Shown here: one piece after another, positions 8,357 to 16,633 of the stretch | Position numbering within the stretch: the first letter of the stretch is position 1 | Layout of the letters: every line of letters starts with the position of its first letter | Assembly: GCF_902706095.1 (NCBI RefSeq) | Contig: NZ_CACSJP010000003.1 | Coordinates: forward strand, 62,001 to 126,000 | Reading direction: 5' to 3' | Source of the DNA: Rhizobium sp. 18065 | GTDB taxonomy: Bacteria; Pseudomonadota; Alphaproteobacteria; Rhizobiales; Rhizobiaceae | DNA length: 64,000 nt | Translations under genes and position numbers: made by a program | The notes under the pieces: model-generated | What the model saw: the letters and a program-made list of their open reading frames with translations, nothing else | What the model was told of the DNA's origin: nothing | Database searches by the model: none

Positions 8357-9150
8357 CAGTTCGCTCCTATCGCATACCGTCCGGCGGCATGTTTGAGCGA
8401 GAGGTGAGGCGCGAGCTCCCCTCGGGCCTGGCTGAAATTCTGCCAAAGACTTAGGTCCGCAAGCGAGGGAATTGTCACGATTTCCCCCAGATCGAAGCCG
8501 GCAAGTGCCGCATCCACCATCTCGGACGCATCCATCATCATCTCCTGCGGGATCATCTTGATGTCGATGCCGGCGCGGTCGAAGATTTCCGTCCTGGTGA
8601 ATCCAGGCAGTACGGCCTGTATCCGGACACCCTTCGGCTTGAGCTCGACCTCGAGCGCCTCGGTCAATGCGAGCACGAAAGCCTTGCTCGCGACGTAGGT
8701 CGGGTTGAACCGCTCGGGCATCAGTGCGACGACGGAGGCGATGTTGATGATCGCCCCTTCGCCGCGGCTGGCAAAAACCTTGGCCGCCGTGACCGTCAAG
8801 GCATGGAGGACATCGACGTTCAGGTGGACCATCTCCGACAGGCCTTCGACGTCGGAGGCGAGAACCGTGCCGTTCGGTCCCATGCCCGCGCAGTTGACGA
8901 GGAGCCTCAGTGTCATGTCATCCCCGAGTTTCGCGAGGACCTTCTTGAGATCGGTGGAATTCGACAGGTCGGCGGGGAGCGGGGTGACCGCGACGCCGTA
9001 ATCCCTGGACACCCGTTTGGATATTGCGCTCAGGCGGTCGAAGTCGCGGGCGACGATTACGAGGTCGAAGCCACGGCCCGCCAGCTTCTCCGCGTATACC
9101 GCCCCGATGCCTGAGGACGCTCCGGTAATCAATGCTGTTCCTCTTGTCAT
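8356..9150 (-). CDS. Short-chain dehydrogenase/reductase (classical SDR)
   Basis: 264 residues from the ATG at 9150, preceded by AGGAG at good spacing; a 60-residue upstream extension lacks family similarity. N-terminal NAD(P)-binding motif TALITGASSGIGAVYAEKLAGRG, structural NCAG (LVNCAGMG), and catalytic S...YxxxK seen as NIASVVALMP...PTYVASKAF. Residue R after the first strand (VARDFDR) suggests NADP(H) preference. The C-terminal part resembles the YqjQ/DltE-like group (VELKPKGVRIQAVLPGFTRTEIFDRAG). Substrate unknown. Co-transcribed with the membrane-protein gene downstream (TGATG). Confidence 0.88.
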   Translation of the reverse strand: MTRGTALITGASSGIGAVYAEKLAGRGFDLVIVARDFDRLSAISKRVSRDYGVAVTPLPADLSNSTDLKKVLAKLGDDMTLRLLVNCAGMGPNGTVLASDVEGLSEMVHLNVDVLHALTVTAAKVFASRGEGAIINIASVVALMPERFNPTYVASKAFVLALTEALEVELKPKGVRIQAVLPGFTRTEIFDRAGIDIKMIPQEMMMDASEMVDAALAGFDLGEIVTIPSLADLSLWQNFSQARGELAPHLSLKHAAGRYAIGAN

Positions 9151-9573
9151 GGCTTTTCTCCTATTTGGCTGCCCGGGTGAAGATGAGACTGATCGTAGCA
9201 GCACCCCCGCGCCGTATCGCGGGTCCGCCTGCATGCAATTTGCGACGTGTCGCTCCTGGATACGTTCATCCGCGCCCGGCGATGCTCCGGGCAGTATTTC
9301 AAACAACGTATGCTGCTGTTCCGACGACATTAATCTGAAGAGGTCACCGGGTTGCCCGAAAGGATCTTCGTCGATCCGGTGGTCGAATTGAGTGGCATAG
9401 TCGGCTGTCGGCTGTCGGCTGTGACGGCTCGGTCATGCCGTCTAATTGTTCAAGTCGTCGATGACAGGCGCACCGTTGGCATGGGCAAGGTCTTCCTTCA
9501 GTGCGGTTACCTTTTCGCTTTAGTGGAAGTGGCCGGACGGCAGTCACTGCCGTCCGCAAGCGTCAGGCTCTCG
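9151..9573. other. Intergenic, no convincing gene
   Basis: This 423-bp gap between the FAD reductase and the SDR has no ORF with family features. It contains a 7-bp direct repeat (tcggctg three times, 9401-9421), the hairpin listed separately at 9534-9556, and an SDR ribosome site at its left end. One minus-strand stretch around 9450-9525 reads SEKVTALKEDLAHANGAP between stops and could be a tiny relic. Confidence 0.4.
9534..9556 (-). terminator. Perfect 10-bp hairpin downstream of the FAD reductase
   Basis: CGGACGGCAG-TCA-CTGCCGTCCG is a perfect inverted repeat 17 nt beyond the stop of the disulfide-reductase gene (minus strand). It lacks a clear U-run on the minus-strand side, so it may act as an mRNA 3'-end stabiliser or Rho-assisted terminator rather than a classical intrinsic one. 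Confidence 0.55.
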
Positions 9574-10938
9574 TCAAGAGACAGCCCGGAGGTCCGCGAT
9601 AAGCGTGGGCACGATTTCCGACACAGTCGGATGGATAGGCACCGACCATTGTAGCGTCGGGTAGGGGGTGCGCGCGTTCATTGCGTCGATGATGCCGTGA
9701 ATTGCCTCGTCACCCTCGATGCCGAGAAAAGCGGCGCCGAGTATCTGTTGCGTTTCGGCATCCGCGACGATCTTCATCAAACCCTGTGTTTCGCCTTTCT
9801 CGACGGCCCGGCCAATACGGGCCATCGGTCGCGTCGAAACGAGGATTGATCGTCCCGATGCTCTTGCCTGGCGTTCTGTCAAACCGACCCGCCCGAGTGG
9901 CGGGTCTATGTACAATGCGTAGGCAGGTATGCGATCGCTGAGTTTGCGGTCGGCTCCGTCAAGTAAATTTGCGGCGACGATCTCAAAGTCGTTGTAGGAC
10001 GTGTGCGTGAATGCGCCGTGTCCGTTGCAGTCGCCCAGCGCCCAGATGCCGGGGATATTGGTGGAAAGACTGTCGTCGACGATGATGAAGCCTTTGGCAT
10101 CCGTTTTGACACCGGCTGTTTCAAGTCCCAGGTCATCGGTATTGGGTCGTCGGCCCGTGGCCACGAGAACATGGCTGGCGGTGATGGTCCCCTCGTTCGT
10201 CGTGACCTCAATGTCATCTGCGGCTTTGCGGAACGAAAGCCCTGTCGCCTGCGTCTGCACGGTGATGCCTTCCGCACGGACAATGTCGGCAATCGCATCG
10301 GAAATGTCCTCGTCTTCACGGGAAGCGAGGTAAGGCCCGCGCTCGACGATCGTGACTTGCGCGCCGAAACGGCGGTACATCTGTGCGAACTCCAGCCCGA
10401 TATAGCTTCCGCCGATCACGACCAGATGACGGGGGAGTTCGGCCAGCTGGATGATCGAGGTACTTGTCAGGTACGGCACGTCCGCAAGCCCCGGATAGTC
10501 CGGAATGGAGGGACGCGCTCCGACGTTGATGAATATCTGCGGTGCAACAAGCCTCTCACCGTTGGCCACGATTGTATTGGGTTCCACAAACCGTCCCTGT
10601 GCGTAGATCACCGTCATGCTGTCGAGGCCGTCGAACCAGGTCTCAAGGCCCCGGCGGGCATCAAGCGTGACCTTTTCGGCCCGACCATGCACGATCTTCA
10701 TATCGATCCCGACCTCACCGGCGATCAAGACGCCATAATTCGAGGCACTGCGCGCGACATGTGCCGCCCTGGCGCTGGCGACGAGCGTCTTCGTCGGCAT
10801 GCATCCGGCATTGACGCAGGTGCCGCCGAGATACTTTCGCTCGACCAGCGCAACTTTGCGCCCTGCCGAGGCCATCCGGGCGGCCAGAAACGGCCCAGCC
10901 TGTCCCGCTCCGATGAAGATGGCATCGAATTCACTCAT
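9574..10938 (-). CDS. FAD-dependent pyridine nucleotide-disulfide oxidoreductase (MerA/Lpd-like)
   Basis: 454 residues from the ATG at 10938, which overlaps the DUF4126 stop as ATGA; the longer reading is a shadow of that gene. FAD-binding DAIFIGAGQAGPFLAARMA, redox-active pair GGTCVNAGCMPTKT (Cys-x4-Cys), NAD site HLVVIGGSYIGLEFAQMYRRFG, second FAD motif NIPGIWALGDCNG, and the C-terminal dimerisation HPTVSEIVPTL with the active-site His. This is the group annotated as mercuric reductase-like or soluble disulfide reductase. The C-terminal CC pair of true MerA and its N-terminal HMA domain are absent, so mercury reduction is unlikely; a thiol/disulfide or quinone reductase is more plausible. 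Confidence 0.9.
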   Translation of the reverse strand: MSEFDAIFIGAGQAGPFLAARMASAGRKVALVERKYLGGTCVNAGCMPTKTLVASARAAHVARSASNYGVLIAGEVGIDMKIVHGRAEKVTLDARRGLETWFDGLDSMTVIYAQGRFVEPNTIVANGERLVAPQIFINVGARPSIPDYPGLADVPYLTSTSIIQLAELPRHLVVIGGSYIGLEFAQMYRRFGAQVTIVERGPYLASREDEDISDAIADIVRAEGITVQTQATGLSFRKAADDIEVTTNEGTITASHVLVATGRRPNTDDLGLETAGVKTDAKGFIIVDDSLSTNIPGIWALGDCNGHGAFTHTSYNDFEIVAANLLDGADRKLSDRIPAYALYIDPPLGRVGLTERQARASGRSILVSTRPMARIGRAVEKGETQGLMKIVADAETQQILGAAFLGIEGDEAIHGIIDAMNARTPYPTLQWSVPIHPTVSEIVPTLIADLRAVS

Positions 10939-11396
10939 GACACGGCCGCCACGATGAGGAAGGCTCCACCGACAGCGACCACGTCCTCGATGAGGGCAGC
11001 GGGGAGATCCCGCCCAAAGGAAGCCGCAAGTCGTGCACGGACTGCCGCGCCGCCGTAGGTGCCGATGACAGCGCCGACGATCCCGGAGAACAGTCCCAGT
11101 AAGAGCGATCCGCCCGCTCCTCCGATGGCCGCGCCTGACAAGCCTCCCGTGATGATGCGTGTGGCGAACTGGACCGGCACTTTCCGGGAGGGCGTGCTCG
11201 GGAGCTGGTCGGTAATCAGCTCGCCGATCGCCAGAACGGTCAATATCCAAGGTGTCCATCTGTAGCCCAGGAAGGCCAGCGGCGTCTGGGAAAGGTCGAC
11301 CCATCCCAGACCTGCAGCCCAGGCGACGGCTGCCGGAGCCGTCATCGCACGCAATCCTGCGACGATACCGATCAGAAGCGCAAAGACTATGATCAT
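10935..11396 (-). CDS. DUF4126 small membrane protein
   Basis: 153 residues from the ATG at 11396 with AGGAG upstream. Hydrophobic segments include MIIVFALLIGIVAGLRAMTAP (a characteristic DUF4126 start with GLRAMTAPA), WTPWILTVLAIGELITDQLP, a glycine-rich helix (GLSGAAIGGAGGSLLLGLFSGIVGAVIGTYGG) and a C-terminal helix. Function unknown in the family. Translationally coupled (ATGA) to the disulfide reductase, so the two probably work together, perhaps reductase plus membrane anchor or channel; this is inference. Confidence 0.8.
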   Translation of the reverse strand: MIIVFALLIGIVAGLRAMTAPAAVAWAAGLGWVDLSQTPLAFLGYRWTPWILTVLAIGELITDQLPSTPSRKVPVQFATRIITGGLSGAAIGGAGGSLLLGLFSGIVGAVIGTYGGAAVRARLAASFGRDLPAALIEDVVAVGGAFLIVAAVS

Positions 11397-11466
11397 TGTA
11401 ATTCTCCTGTGTTGCGCTGGTGTGGCGCACCTTCCCTGATGCGCCATTGCCTGAGTGGAAAAGCTG

Positions 11467-12444
11467 CTAGCTCTTGATGAACGCGAGAAGATCGGGATTG
11501 ACGATCTCGGGATGGGTGGTGCACAGCCCGTGGGGAAGCCCCGCATAGGTCTTGAGTGTGCCGTTTTTCAGAAGTTTTACAGACAGTGGCGCTGAATCTG
11601 CATAAGGGACGATCTGGTCGTCGTCGCCATGCATCACCAGCGTCGGAACTGTGATGGCCTTCAGGTCGTCGGTAAAGTCGGTTTCCGAAAACGCCTTGAT
11701 GCAGTCGTAATGCGCTTTCGCGCCGCCTGCCATGCCCTGTCGCCACCAGTTCTCGATAACGCCCTGGCTGACTTTCGCTCCGGGTCTGTTGTAGCCGTAG
11801 AACGGACCTGCCGGGACATCGAGGAAGAACTGCGCGCGGTTGGCGACCAATGCGGCGCGGAAACCGTCGAAGACCTCGATCGGCAGGCCGCCCGGGTTTT
11901 GGTCCGATTTCACCATGATCGGAGGAACAGCCCCGATGAGAATGGCTTTGCTGACACGGCCGGGTTTGGCGCGGGCAACGTATCGGGTGACCTCGCCGCC
12001 GCCTGTCGAGTGACCGATATGGACCGCGTTCTTGAGGTCGAGGGCATCGGTGAGTACCGCGACGTCTGCGGCATAGGTATCCATCTCGTTTCCGGTCCAG
12101 GTCTGGGTGGAGCGACCATGGCCTCGGCGGTCGTGGGCGATGACGCGGTAGCCCTGTTCCAGGAAATACATCATCTGTCCGTCCCAGTCGTCGGCGCTGA
12201 GCGGCCAGCCATGGTGGAAGACGATCGGCTGCGCGTCCTTTGGACCCCAGTCCTTGTAGTAGATTTCCGTGCCGTCCTGTGTTTTGACGAATGACATGAT
12301 CTCGTTCCCCGATTGGTTGGCAGAAGGTTGGGTTGCGGCCGCGCCCTGTCTTGGAAGCGCCATGGCGGCGACCGCTATACCGCTGGACAGAATGACATTA
12401 CGCCGGGTGATCCCAAAGGCGGGTGCTGTCGAGCCTTCGTTCAT
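11467..12444 (-). CDS. Tat-exported alpha/beta hydrolase (non-heme haloperoxidase type)
   Basis: 325 residues from the ATG at 12444, chosen because GGAGG lies 5 bp upstream; the ATG at 12456 overlaps that site. A Tat signal is present ([18 protein letters not shown], ending QGAAA). The rest is a standard chloroperoxidase/arylesterase-like hydrolase: [14 protein letters not shown], oxyanion region [12 protein letters not shown], nucleophile Ser146 in GHSTGGG, Asp in [10 protein letters not shown], His in GLPHGL. Most family members start directly at the [10 protein letters not shown] position, so the ~50-residue Tat leader is an added feature placing this enzyme in the periplasm. Cofactor-free halogenation in this family is usually a side reaction of perhydrolysis/ester hydrolysis. 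Confidence 0.88.
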   Translation of the reverse strand: MNEGSTAPAFGITRRNVILSSGIAVAAMALPRQGAAATQPSANQSGNEIMSFVKTQDGTEIYYKDWGPKDAQPIVFHHGWPLSADDWDGQMMYFLEQGYRVIAHDRRGHGRSTQTWTGNEMDTYAADVAVLTDALDLKNAVHIGHSTGGGEVTRYVARAKPGRVSKAILIGAVPPIMVKSDQNPGGLPIEVFDGFRAALVANRAQFFLDVPAGPFYGYNRPGAKVSQGVIENWWRQGMAGGAKAHYDCIKAFSETDFTDDLKAITVPTLVMHGDDDQIVPYADSAPLSVKLLKNGTLKTYAGLPHGLCTTHPEIVNPDLLAFIKS

Positions 12445-12540
12445 GGTATCCTCCATTGTCAGCCTTCGACGGTGTGAAGTTGCCCGAGGTGCTTTCGATT
12501 GGCTAGTAAAGCGTCGTAAATCGATGCAAATGCCTGTTTC

Positions 12541-12570
12541 GGCGGGATGCGGCGGGATGCGGCGGGATGC
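12541..12570. repeat. 10-bp tandem repeat, three copies
   Basis: GGCGGGATGC is repeated three times without mismatch just past the stop codon of the DJ-1-like gene, between it and the hydrolase. Likely slippage-prone; no coding role. Confidence 0.8.
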
Positions 12571-12573
12571 GTA

Positions 12574-13113
12574 TCAGGCGACGTGGTTGCGGCGTTCATT
12601 GACGATCGCCAGGAGTGCGTGTGCCGCCGTGATGGGCGCGTTGTCGGAATCGCCGAAAATCAGAAGGCCATCGCCCGCACCGTGAGGGGTAATCTCGACA
12701 GCGTTGCCAGGGATGAGGGCAACGGGCTTGCCGTTCTCCAGAAGCGTCGTAAGTATGGCTGCCACGCTATTGTTGTGGTTTCCCCAGAGTGCGCCTGAAA
12801 ATCCCAGGCAGAGGGCCGCGTCGAAATCTTCGGCGACGATCTGGTCTGCGGCCAATGTGTCTGCGAGGTCGTCCCTGGCCGCTCTGTCGAGGAAAAAGCG
12901 GCGAAGGCTTTTTTCGAGTGGTTCGGTTTCTCTAAAATCAGGAAGACGGGGATATCCCCCCGTCAACGTGGCAAGGACAACCTCCGCACCCTGGTCTTTG
13001 AATAGATAATAGGGTGGCGCAATTCGACCGAGTGTAACTGCGCTAGCCGATAAATCGCCACTTTCGCTTGTTGAAAGAATGACCAGAAAACGGACCGGCT
13101 GGTGGCCTTCCAT
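12574..13113 (-). CDS. DJ-1/PfpI-like protein lacking the catalytic cysteine
   Basis: 179 residues, GAGGAG-type site upstream of the ATG. The fold is suggested by VRFLVILSTSES, APPYYLFKDQGAEVVLAT, PLEKSLRRFFLD and an ALCLGFSGALWGNHNN segment corresponding to the 'PGGHG..WD' loop. At the nucleophile elbow (usually CHGP) the sequence reads ALIPGNAVEITPHG, with no cysteine, so protease/deglycase/glyoxalase activity of this superfamily is unlikely. It may be a binding or regulatory paralogue. It lies 109 bp downstream of the large regulator and 129 bp upstream of the Tat hydrolase on the same strand. Confidence 0.75.
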   Translation of the reverse strand: MEGHQPVRFLVILSTSESGDLSASAVTLGRIAPPYYLFKDQGAEVVLATLTGGYPRLPDFRETEPLEKSLRRFFLDRAARDDLADTLAADQIVAEDFDAALCLGFSGALWGNHNNSVAAILTTLLENGKPVALIPGNAVEITPHGAGDGLLIFGDSDNAPITAAHALLAIVNERRNHVA

Positions 13114-13222
13114 GGCGCTCTCCTCTTCGGCGCCACCATGCCGTGCCTAAAAGGGGGAGGCGAGTTTAGAGTTGTAAATCCGTGTAAACCCGTCACCTGT
13201 TCAGTGCCATCACGGAGCGAGA

Positions 13223-15919
13223 TCAGACCATGTCGCGTTCGACAAGCCGGGCCAATGCGACGGCCCCGGCGGCGCTCGCCGTGCGTCCCGCGATGTCGAG
13301 GCTCAGTTTCGCGCTGGCCATATCCGCCATTTCAAACTGAATGTTCGCCTTCGCACGGTGGAGTTCGGGAAGATACCACGCCTCTCCGGAAGCCGTGCTT
13401 TTTTGCAAGGAGGCATCAAGTACCGCCACTGCCTCTGAATTTCGGCCAAGTCCGGATAGCGCTCGTGCCTCGGTTGTCACGAACATCGTCTCGAACAAGA
13501 CAAAGCCCGCTTTACGGAGTGACTGCAGGCCGTGCCGAAGCTGACGCAGGGATGCCTGATTGTCCCCGGCCTTGCGCACAAGCTCGGCCTCGAAGCATTC
13601 GGCGTAAGTGCGCCATACGTCGAGCAGGGTCGCCTTCGTGTGCCCTCTGAGCATGCTGATGTAGCGGGCTGCCAGTTCGTCGTCGCCGGACATAAGGGCA
13701 AGCGGGCATGCTGCTTCTGCAAGAGCGTTTGTCAGGGACGCATAGTGGCCGATGCTCTCTGCGTATTCGAGCGTGGCCGCTACATCGGCCATGGCCTCCT
13801 GCTCGCGTCCCAGGAACCACTTGCATCGTGAAAGGACGATCCGGGCGGTTACCCTCTGGTCAAACTGAAATCGGATCGCATGCCCGGCCGACGGCAGACC
13901 CTCGTACTCGGCCAGCATGGCGCTGAGGCAATCGGCAGCGTCGGTGTGGCGACCCAGCCAATGAAGGGTAGCGCCCTTCATGCGATGGCCGATCACAATG
14001 TCGGCAGCGTCGGGCGACACGGCTGCCATTTCTGCGAACCGTAGCGTCAAACCAAGCGCGGTGTTCGGCTCTGCCTTGTTTATGGCGTCTACCCAAAGTC
14101 CCCAGATGGATCGTAGCTGATGATCGACATCTCCCAGTTTCTCCGCGATGCGGGCGGATGCCGTCCATGCTTCAATACCTCGTCCTGGGGCATCGGCGGC
14201 GATCATCTGCGGCCATCCCAGTGCCGTGTAAAGTTTCATTCTGCTCGCTTCGTCGACGTCGGGGTTGGCATCGAGGTAGCCGATCGACGAGGTGACTGCG
14301 GCGATGCATTCGTCGAACAGCGACAGTTTGAAAAAAAGCGGCAAGGCCGCGACGGTGATCCTCGCACCAAGGATCCTTTCGCCACTGCCGAGAAGTGCCC
14401 AGTCCAGACACGCTCGGAGACTCGGTATGAGAGAGCCGAAGTCACGTCCTACTTCGTCGGTGGTATGTGTGTGCATCACCGATGTGGATGCCTCGAACAA
14501 TTCCAACAGGTAGTTGCCGAACTTGATCATGATACGATCGTATTCGCCTGATTCCACAAGCTTTGCGGAAGCGTATATGCGTGTTGTGTCGAGCAGACGG
14601 TATGACTGATCGCCTGCGGACGTCTCCACGACCACCAGCGATTTGGCCACCAGCGCGGCCAGAAGGTCGTAGGTGTCGTCGGTGAGCACGGCCTCGGCGG
14701 CACTCATCGAAAAACGGCCCCTGAAGACCGAGAGTTCGACCAGCGCACGCTGTTCCGTAGGATTCAGCAACATGTAACTCCAGTCCAGAGCGGCGCGGAG
14801 CGTCTGGTGTCTGGGCAAGGCCGTCCGCCGCCCGCGGCTGAGAACCTTGAAGCAGTCGTTGAGGGACTTGGCGAGTGATGCGACTCCCATGGATTCGAGA
14901 CGGCCAGCAGCAAGTTCGATGGCCAGCGCGATCCCGTCCAACCGCGTGCAGATATCGATGACGATGGGTGCGTCTTCCTCGGTGAGTTCGTAACCGCCCA
15001 GGCACGCGTCGGCCCGCTCCACAAACAATTCGACGGCCGGGAACCTGAGCGCTTCCTCGGGGCTCACGTCAGTAGCCGGCGTATCGAGCGGCAGGAGGCG
15101 GTGAACACGCTTGCCGCTTCCCCTGAGCGGTTCGCGGCTTGTGGCTAGGAACCTGGCGGATGTCGTTCGCTGCAGGACAGCTTCGACGAATTTCGTCGCG
15201 TCCTCGATCAAGTGTTCGCATCCGTCGAGAACGACCAGGGTAGGCGCTTCTTCAAGTGTCTTGCATATCGTTTCCAGCATGTCGTCGGCGCGCGACTTAA
15301 CCCCGAGAGCGGATGCGACAGCCGTCAGCACGAAACCGCCGGAAGCCACGTCGGACAGTTCTACGCGCACGACGTCAAGCCCCCCGGCCAATCGCCCAGC
15401 GACTGCTCTCGCAACGGTGGACTTTCCGATCCCCCCTGCGCCCGTGACTGTGACCAGTCGACTTTTCCCCAGCTGGTCCAGGATCGTCTCTATGCTGTGA
15501 TCGCGGCCAATTACCCGCAGGGAATCCGCGTCGCGCGGTGCGCGAGTGGAGGCGGGCCCGATCGGTACGACCTGCGATCGGCGCTCCACGTGCGCGATGA
15601 AGGTATAGCCGCGCCCCGGAACATTTGCGACGAAGTTGGGTTCGGCCTTGGTGTCGCCCAGGACTTTCCTCAATGCCGATACGTGGACGCGCAGGTTGGC
15701 ATCGTCCACGAACGTATCTGGCCATACGTGCTTTACGATCTCCTGGTTTGTCTTGAGTTCTCCGGGATGCGCGACCAGAAGCAGAAGGATATCCGTGGCC
15801 CGGCTTCCCAAGGGAACAACCGCTCCGCTCCGCATCAGGCTTCGCCTGGCGGGCACTATAGAGAAGGGTGCAAAATACAGTTCCTCTTCCAAACTCGCCA
15901 CTCCAGCAACATCACTCAA
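13223..15919 (-). CDS. Winged-helix / STAND-type NTPase regulator with helical repeat C-terminus
   Basis: 898 residues. Start is a TTG at 15919 and somewhat uncertain; no strong ribosome site is visible. Residues ~15-112 form an OmpR-type winged helix (PLGSRATDILLLLVAHPGEL, NLRVHVSALRKVLGD, NVPGRGYTFIAHV). Residues ~140-420 are an AAA/STAND NTPase with Walker A GAGGIGKST (160-168) and Walker B-like LVVLDGCEHL, as in AfsR/COG3903 proteins. The remainder is alpha-helical, TPR-like. There is no transmembrane segment. Such proteins are one-component regulators that oligomerise with ATP on ligand binding. It heads a run of six same-strand redox/stress genes (7.2-13.1 kb) and is the obvious candidate regulator; direct control is inferred. 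Confidence 0.85.
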   Translation of the reverse strand: MSDVAGVASLEEELYFAPFSIVPARRSLMRSGAVVPLGSRATDILLLLVAHPGELKTNQEIVKHVWPDTFVDDANLRVHVSALRKVLGDTKAEPNFVANVPGRGYTFIAHVERRSQVVPIGPASTRAPRDADSLRVIGRDHSIETILDQLGKSRLVTVTGAGGIGKSTVARAVAGRLAGGLDVVRVELSDVASGGFVLTAVASALGVKSRADDMLETICKTLEEAPTLVVLDGCEHLIEDATKFVEAVLQRTTSARFLATSREPLRGSGKRVHRLLPLDTPATDVSPEEALRFPAVELFVERADACLGGYELTEEDAPIVIDICTRLDGIALAIELAAGRLESMGVASLAKSLNDCFKVLSRGRRTALPRHQTLRAALDWSYMLLNPTEQRALVELSVFRGRFSMSAAEAVLTDDTYDLLAALVAKSLVVVETSAGDQSYRLLDTTRIYASAKLVESGEYDRIMIKFGNYLLELFEASTSVMHTHTTDEVGRDFGSLIPSLRACLDWALLGSGERILGARITVAALPLFFKLSLFDECIAAVTSSIGYLDANPDVDEASRMKLYTALGWPQMIAADAPGRGIEAWTASARIAEKLGDVDHQLRSIWGLWVDAINKAEPNTALGLTLRFAEMAAVSPDAADIVIGHRMKGATLHWLGRHTDAADCLSAMLAEYEGLPSAGHAIRFQFDQRVTARIVLSRCKWFLGREQEAMADVAATLEYAESIGHYASLTNALAEAACPLALMSGDDELAARYISMLRGHTKATLLDVWRTYAECFEAELVRKAGDNQASLRQLRHGLQSLRKAGFVLFETMFVTTEARALSGLGRNSEAVAVLDASLQKSTASGEAWYLPELHRAKANIQFEMADMASAKLSLDIAGRTASAAGAVALARLVERDMV

Positions 15920-16425
15920 AACGGTCGTGGCTCACGTTGTATCGCGACACGGCTCCAATAACGTTCAAAACTCTTATACTTCAGGTTACAATGCGCTTAG
16001 CTAACACCATTGCAATTGCTGGAACAAGGTGACGAACGAACGAAGCGGCTCCGCTCGCAATCCAGACACCTCGGTTTGCGATTTTCTGCGTGCCGGGCCA
16101 ATGCCGACGGCCTATCCCAGCAGCCAGCATTGACGCAAACATCGGAAACGTCTTGTCTGGCCGTGCCGAGGTTTTCACCTTGTGTGCGGTTCCTCAAATT
16201 TCCAGTCGAACGTGACCGTAGAGCATTTCGAGTAAGACAGGCGCGGGCGGCTGCAATGACATTTCCTTGCGACCACGGGGTCCAGCAGTTTCCCAATGCA
16301 CGATTGTTCGCGTCGTCCCAGGGATGAGGCTGGGGCGGATTGGCCGCCGAGCTTCGGACAACATCCCACATGCGACATCCCGTATATCTGCTCCACGCAG
16401 GCGGAAATAACATTTGCAGATCGCG
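15920..16425. other. Intergenic between the large regulator and the AraC remnant
   Basis: About 500 bp without a supportable ORF on either strand. It presumably carries the promoter of the regulator reading leftward. I saw no strong palindrome or repeat. Confidence 0.4.
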
Positions 16426-16617
16426 GAACGGGCGGCGGAATGGTCAGTGCTTTGGATGAGCGACCGCTCAAGCGTGTCCAGGACCACATCAAGGACAATC
16501 TCGAAACTGATCTGACCGTCACCGTCGGTTGCCTGTCCGAGCCGGCCTCACCTCGCCAGCGCGTTCAGACAGCCATGCGCGAAAGCCCGAACTGTTGCGT
16601 TGGTAGAGTCGGTGAAT
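16426..16617 (+). pseudogene. AraC-family HTH remnant with frameshifts
   Basis: The + strand reads GGGMVSALDERPLKRVQDHIKDNLETDLTV, the typical opening of an AraC DNA-binding domain, then GCLSE. After this the match moves to the next frame (PHLASAFRQP at ~16540-16575) and back (TAMRESPNCCVGRV), against an expected CLSxFHFARAFRxAxGxSPxxYV. At least two indels and a small deletion (the LAxxA helix) are needed, and no N-terminal domain is present. It is a dead fragment between two minus-strand genes. Confidence 0.5.
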
Positions 16618-16633
16618 TTCAGACCGGTTAGCT

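Noticed and set aside
9574..10938. True mercuric reductase
   Set aside because: No HMA domain, no C-terminal vicinal cysteines, and no other mer genes.
10003..11058. 351-codon + strand frame opposite the flavin reductase
   Set aside because: Antisense shadow; the reverse strand has all disulfide-reductase motifs.
12541..12570. Three 10-bp units as a CRISPR or iteron array
   Set aside because: Contiguous units without spacers and only three copies; simple tandem duplication.
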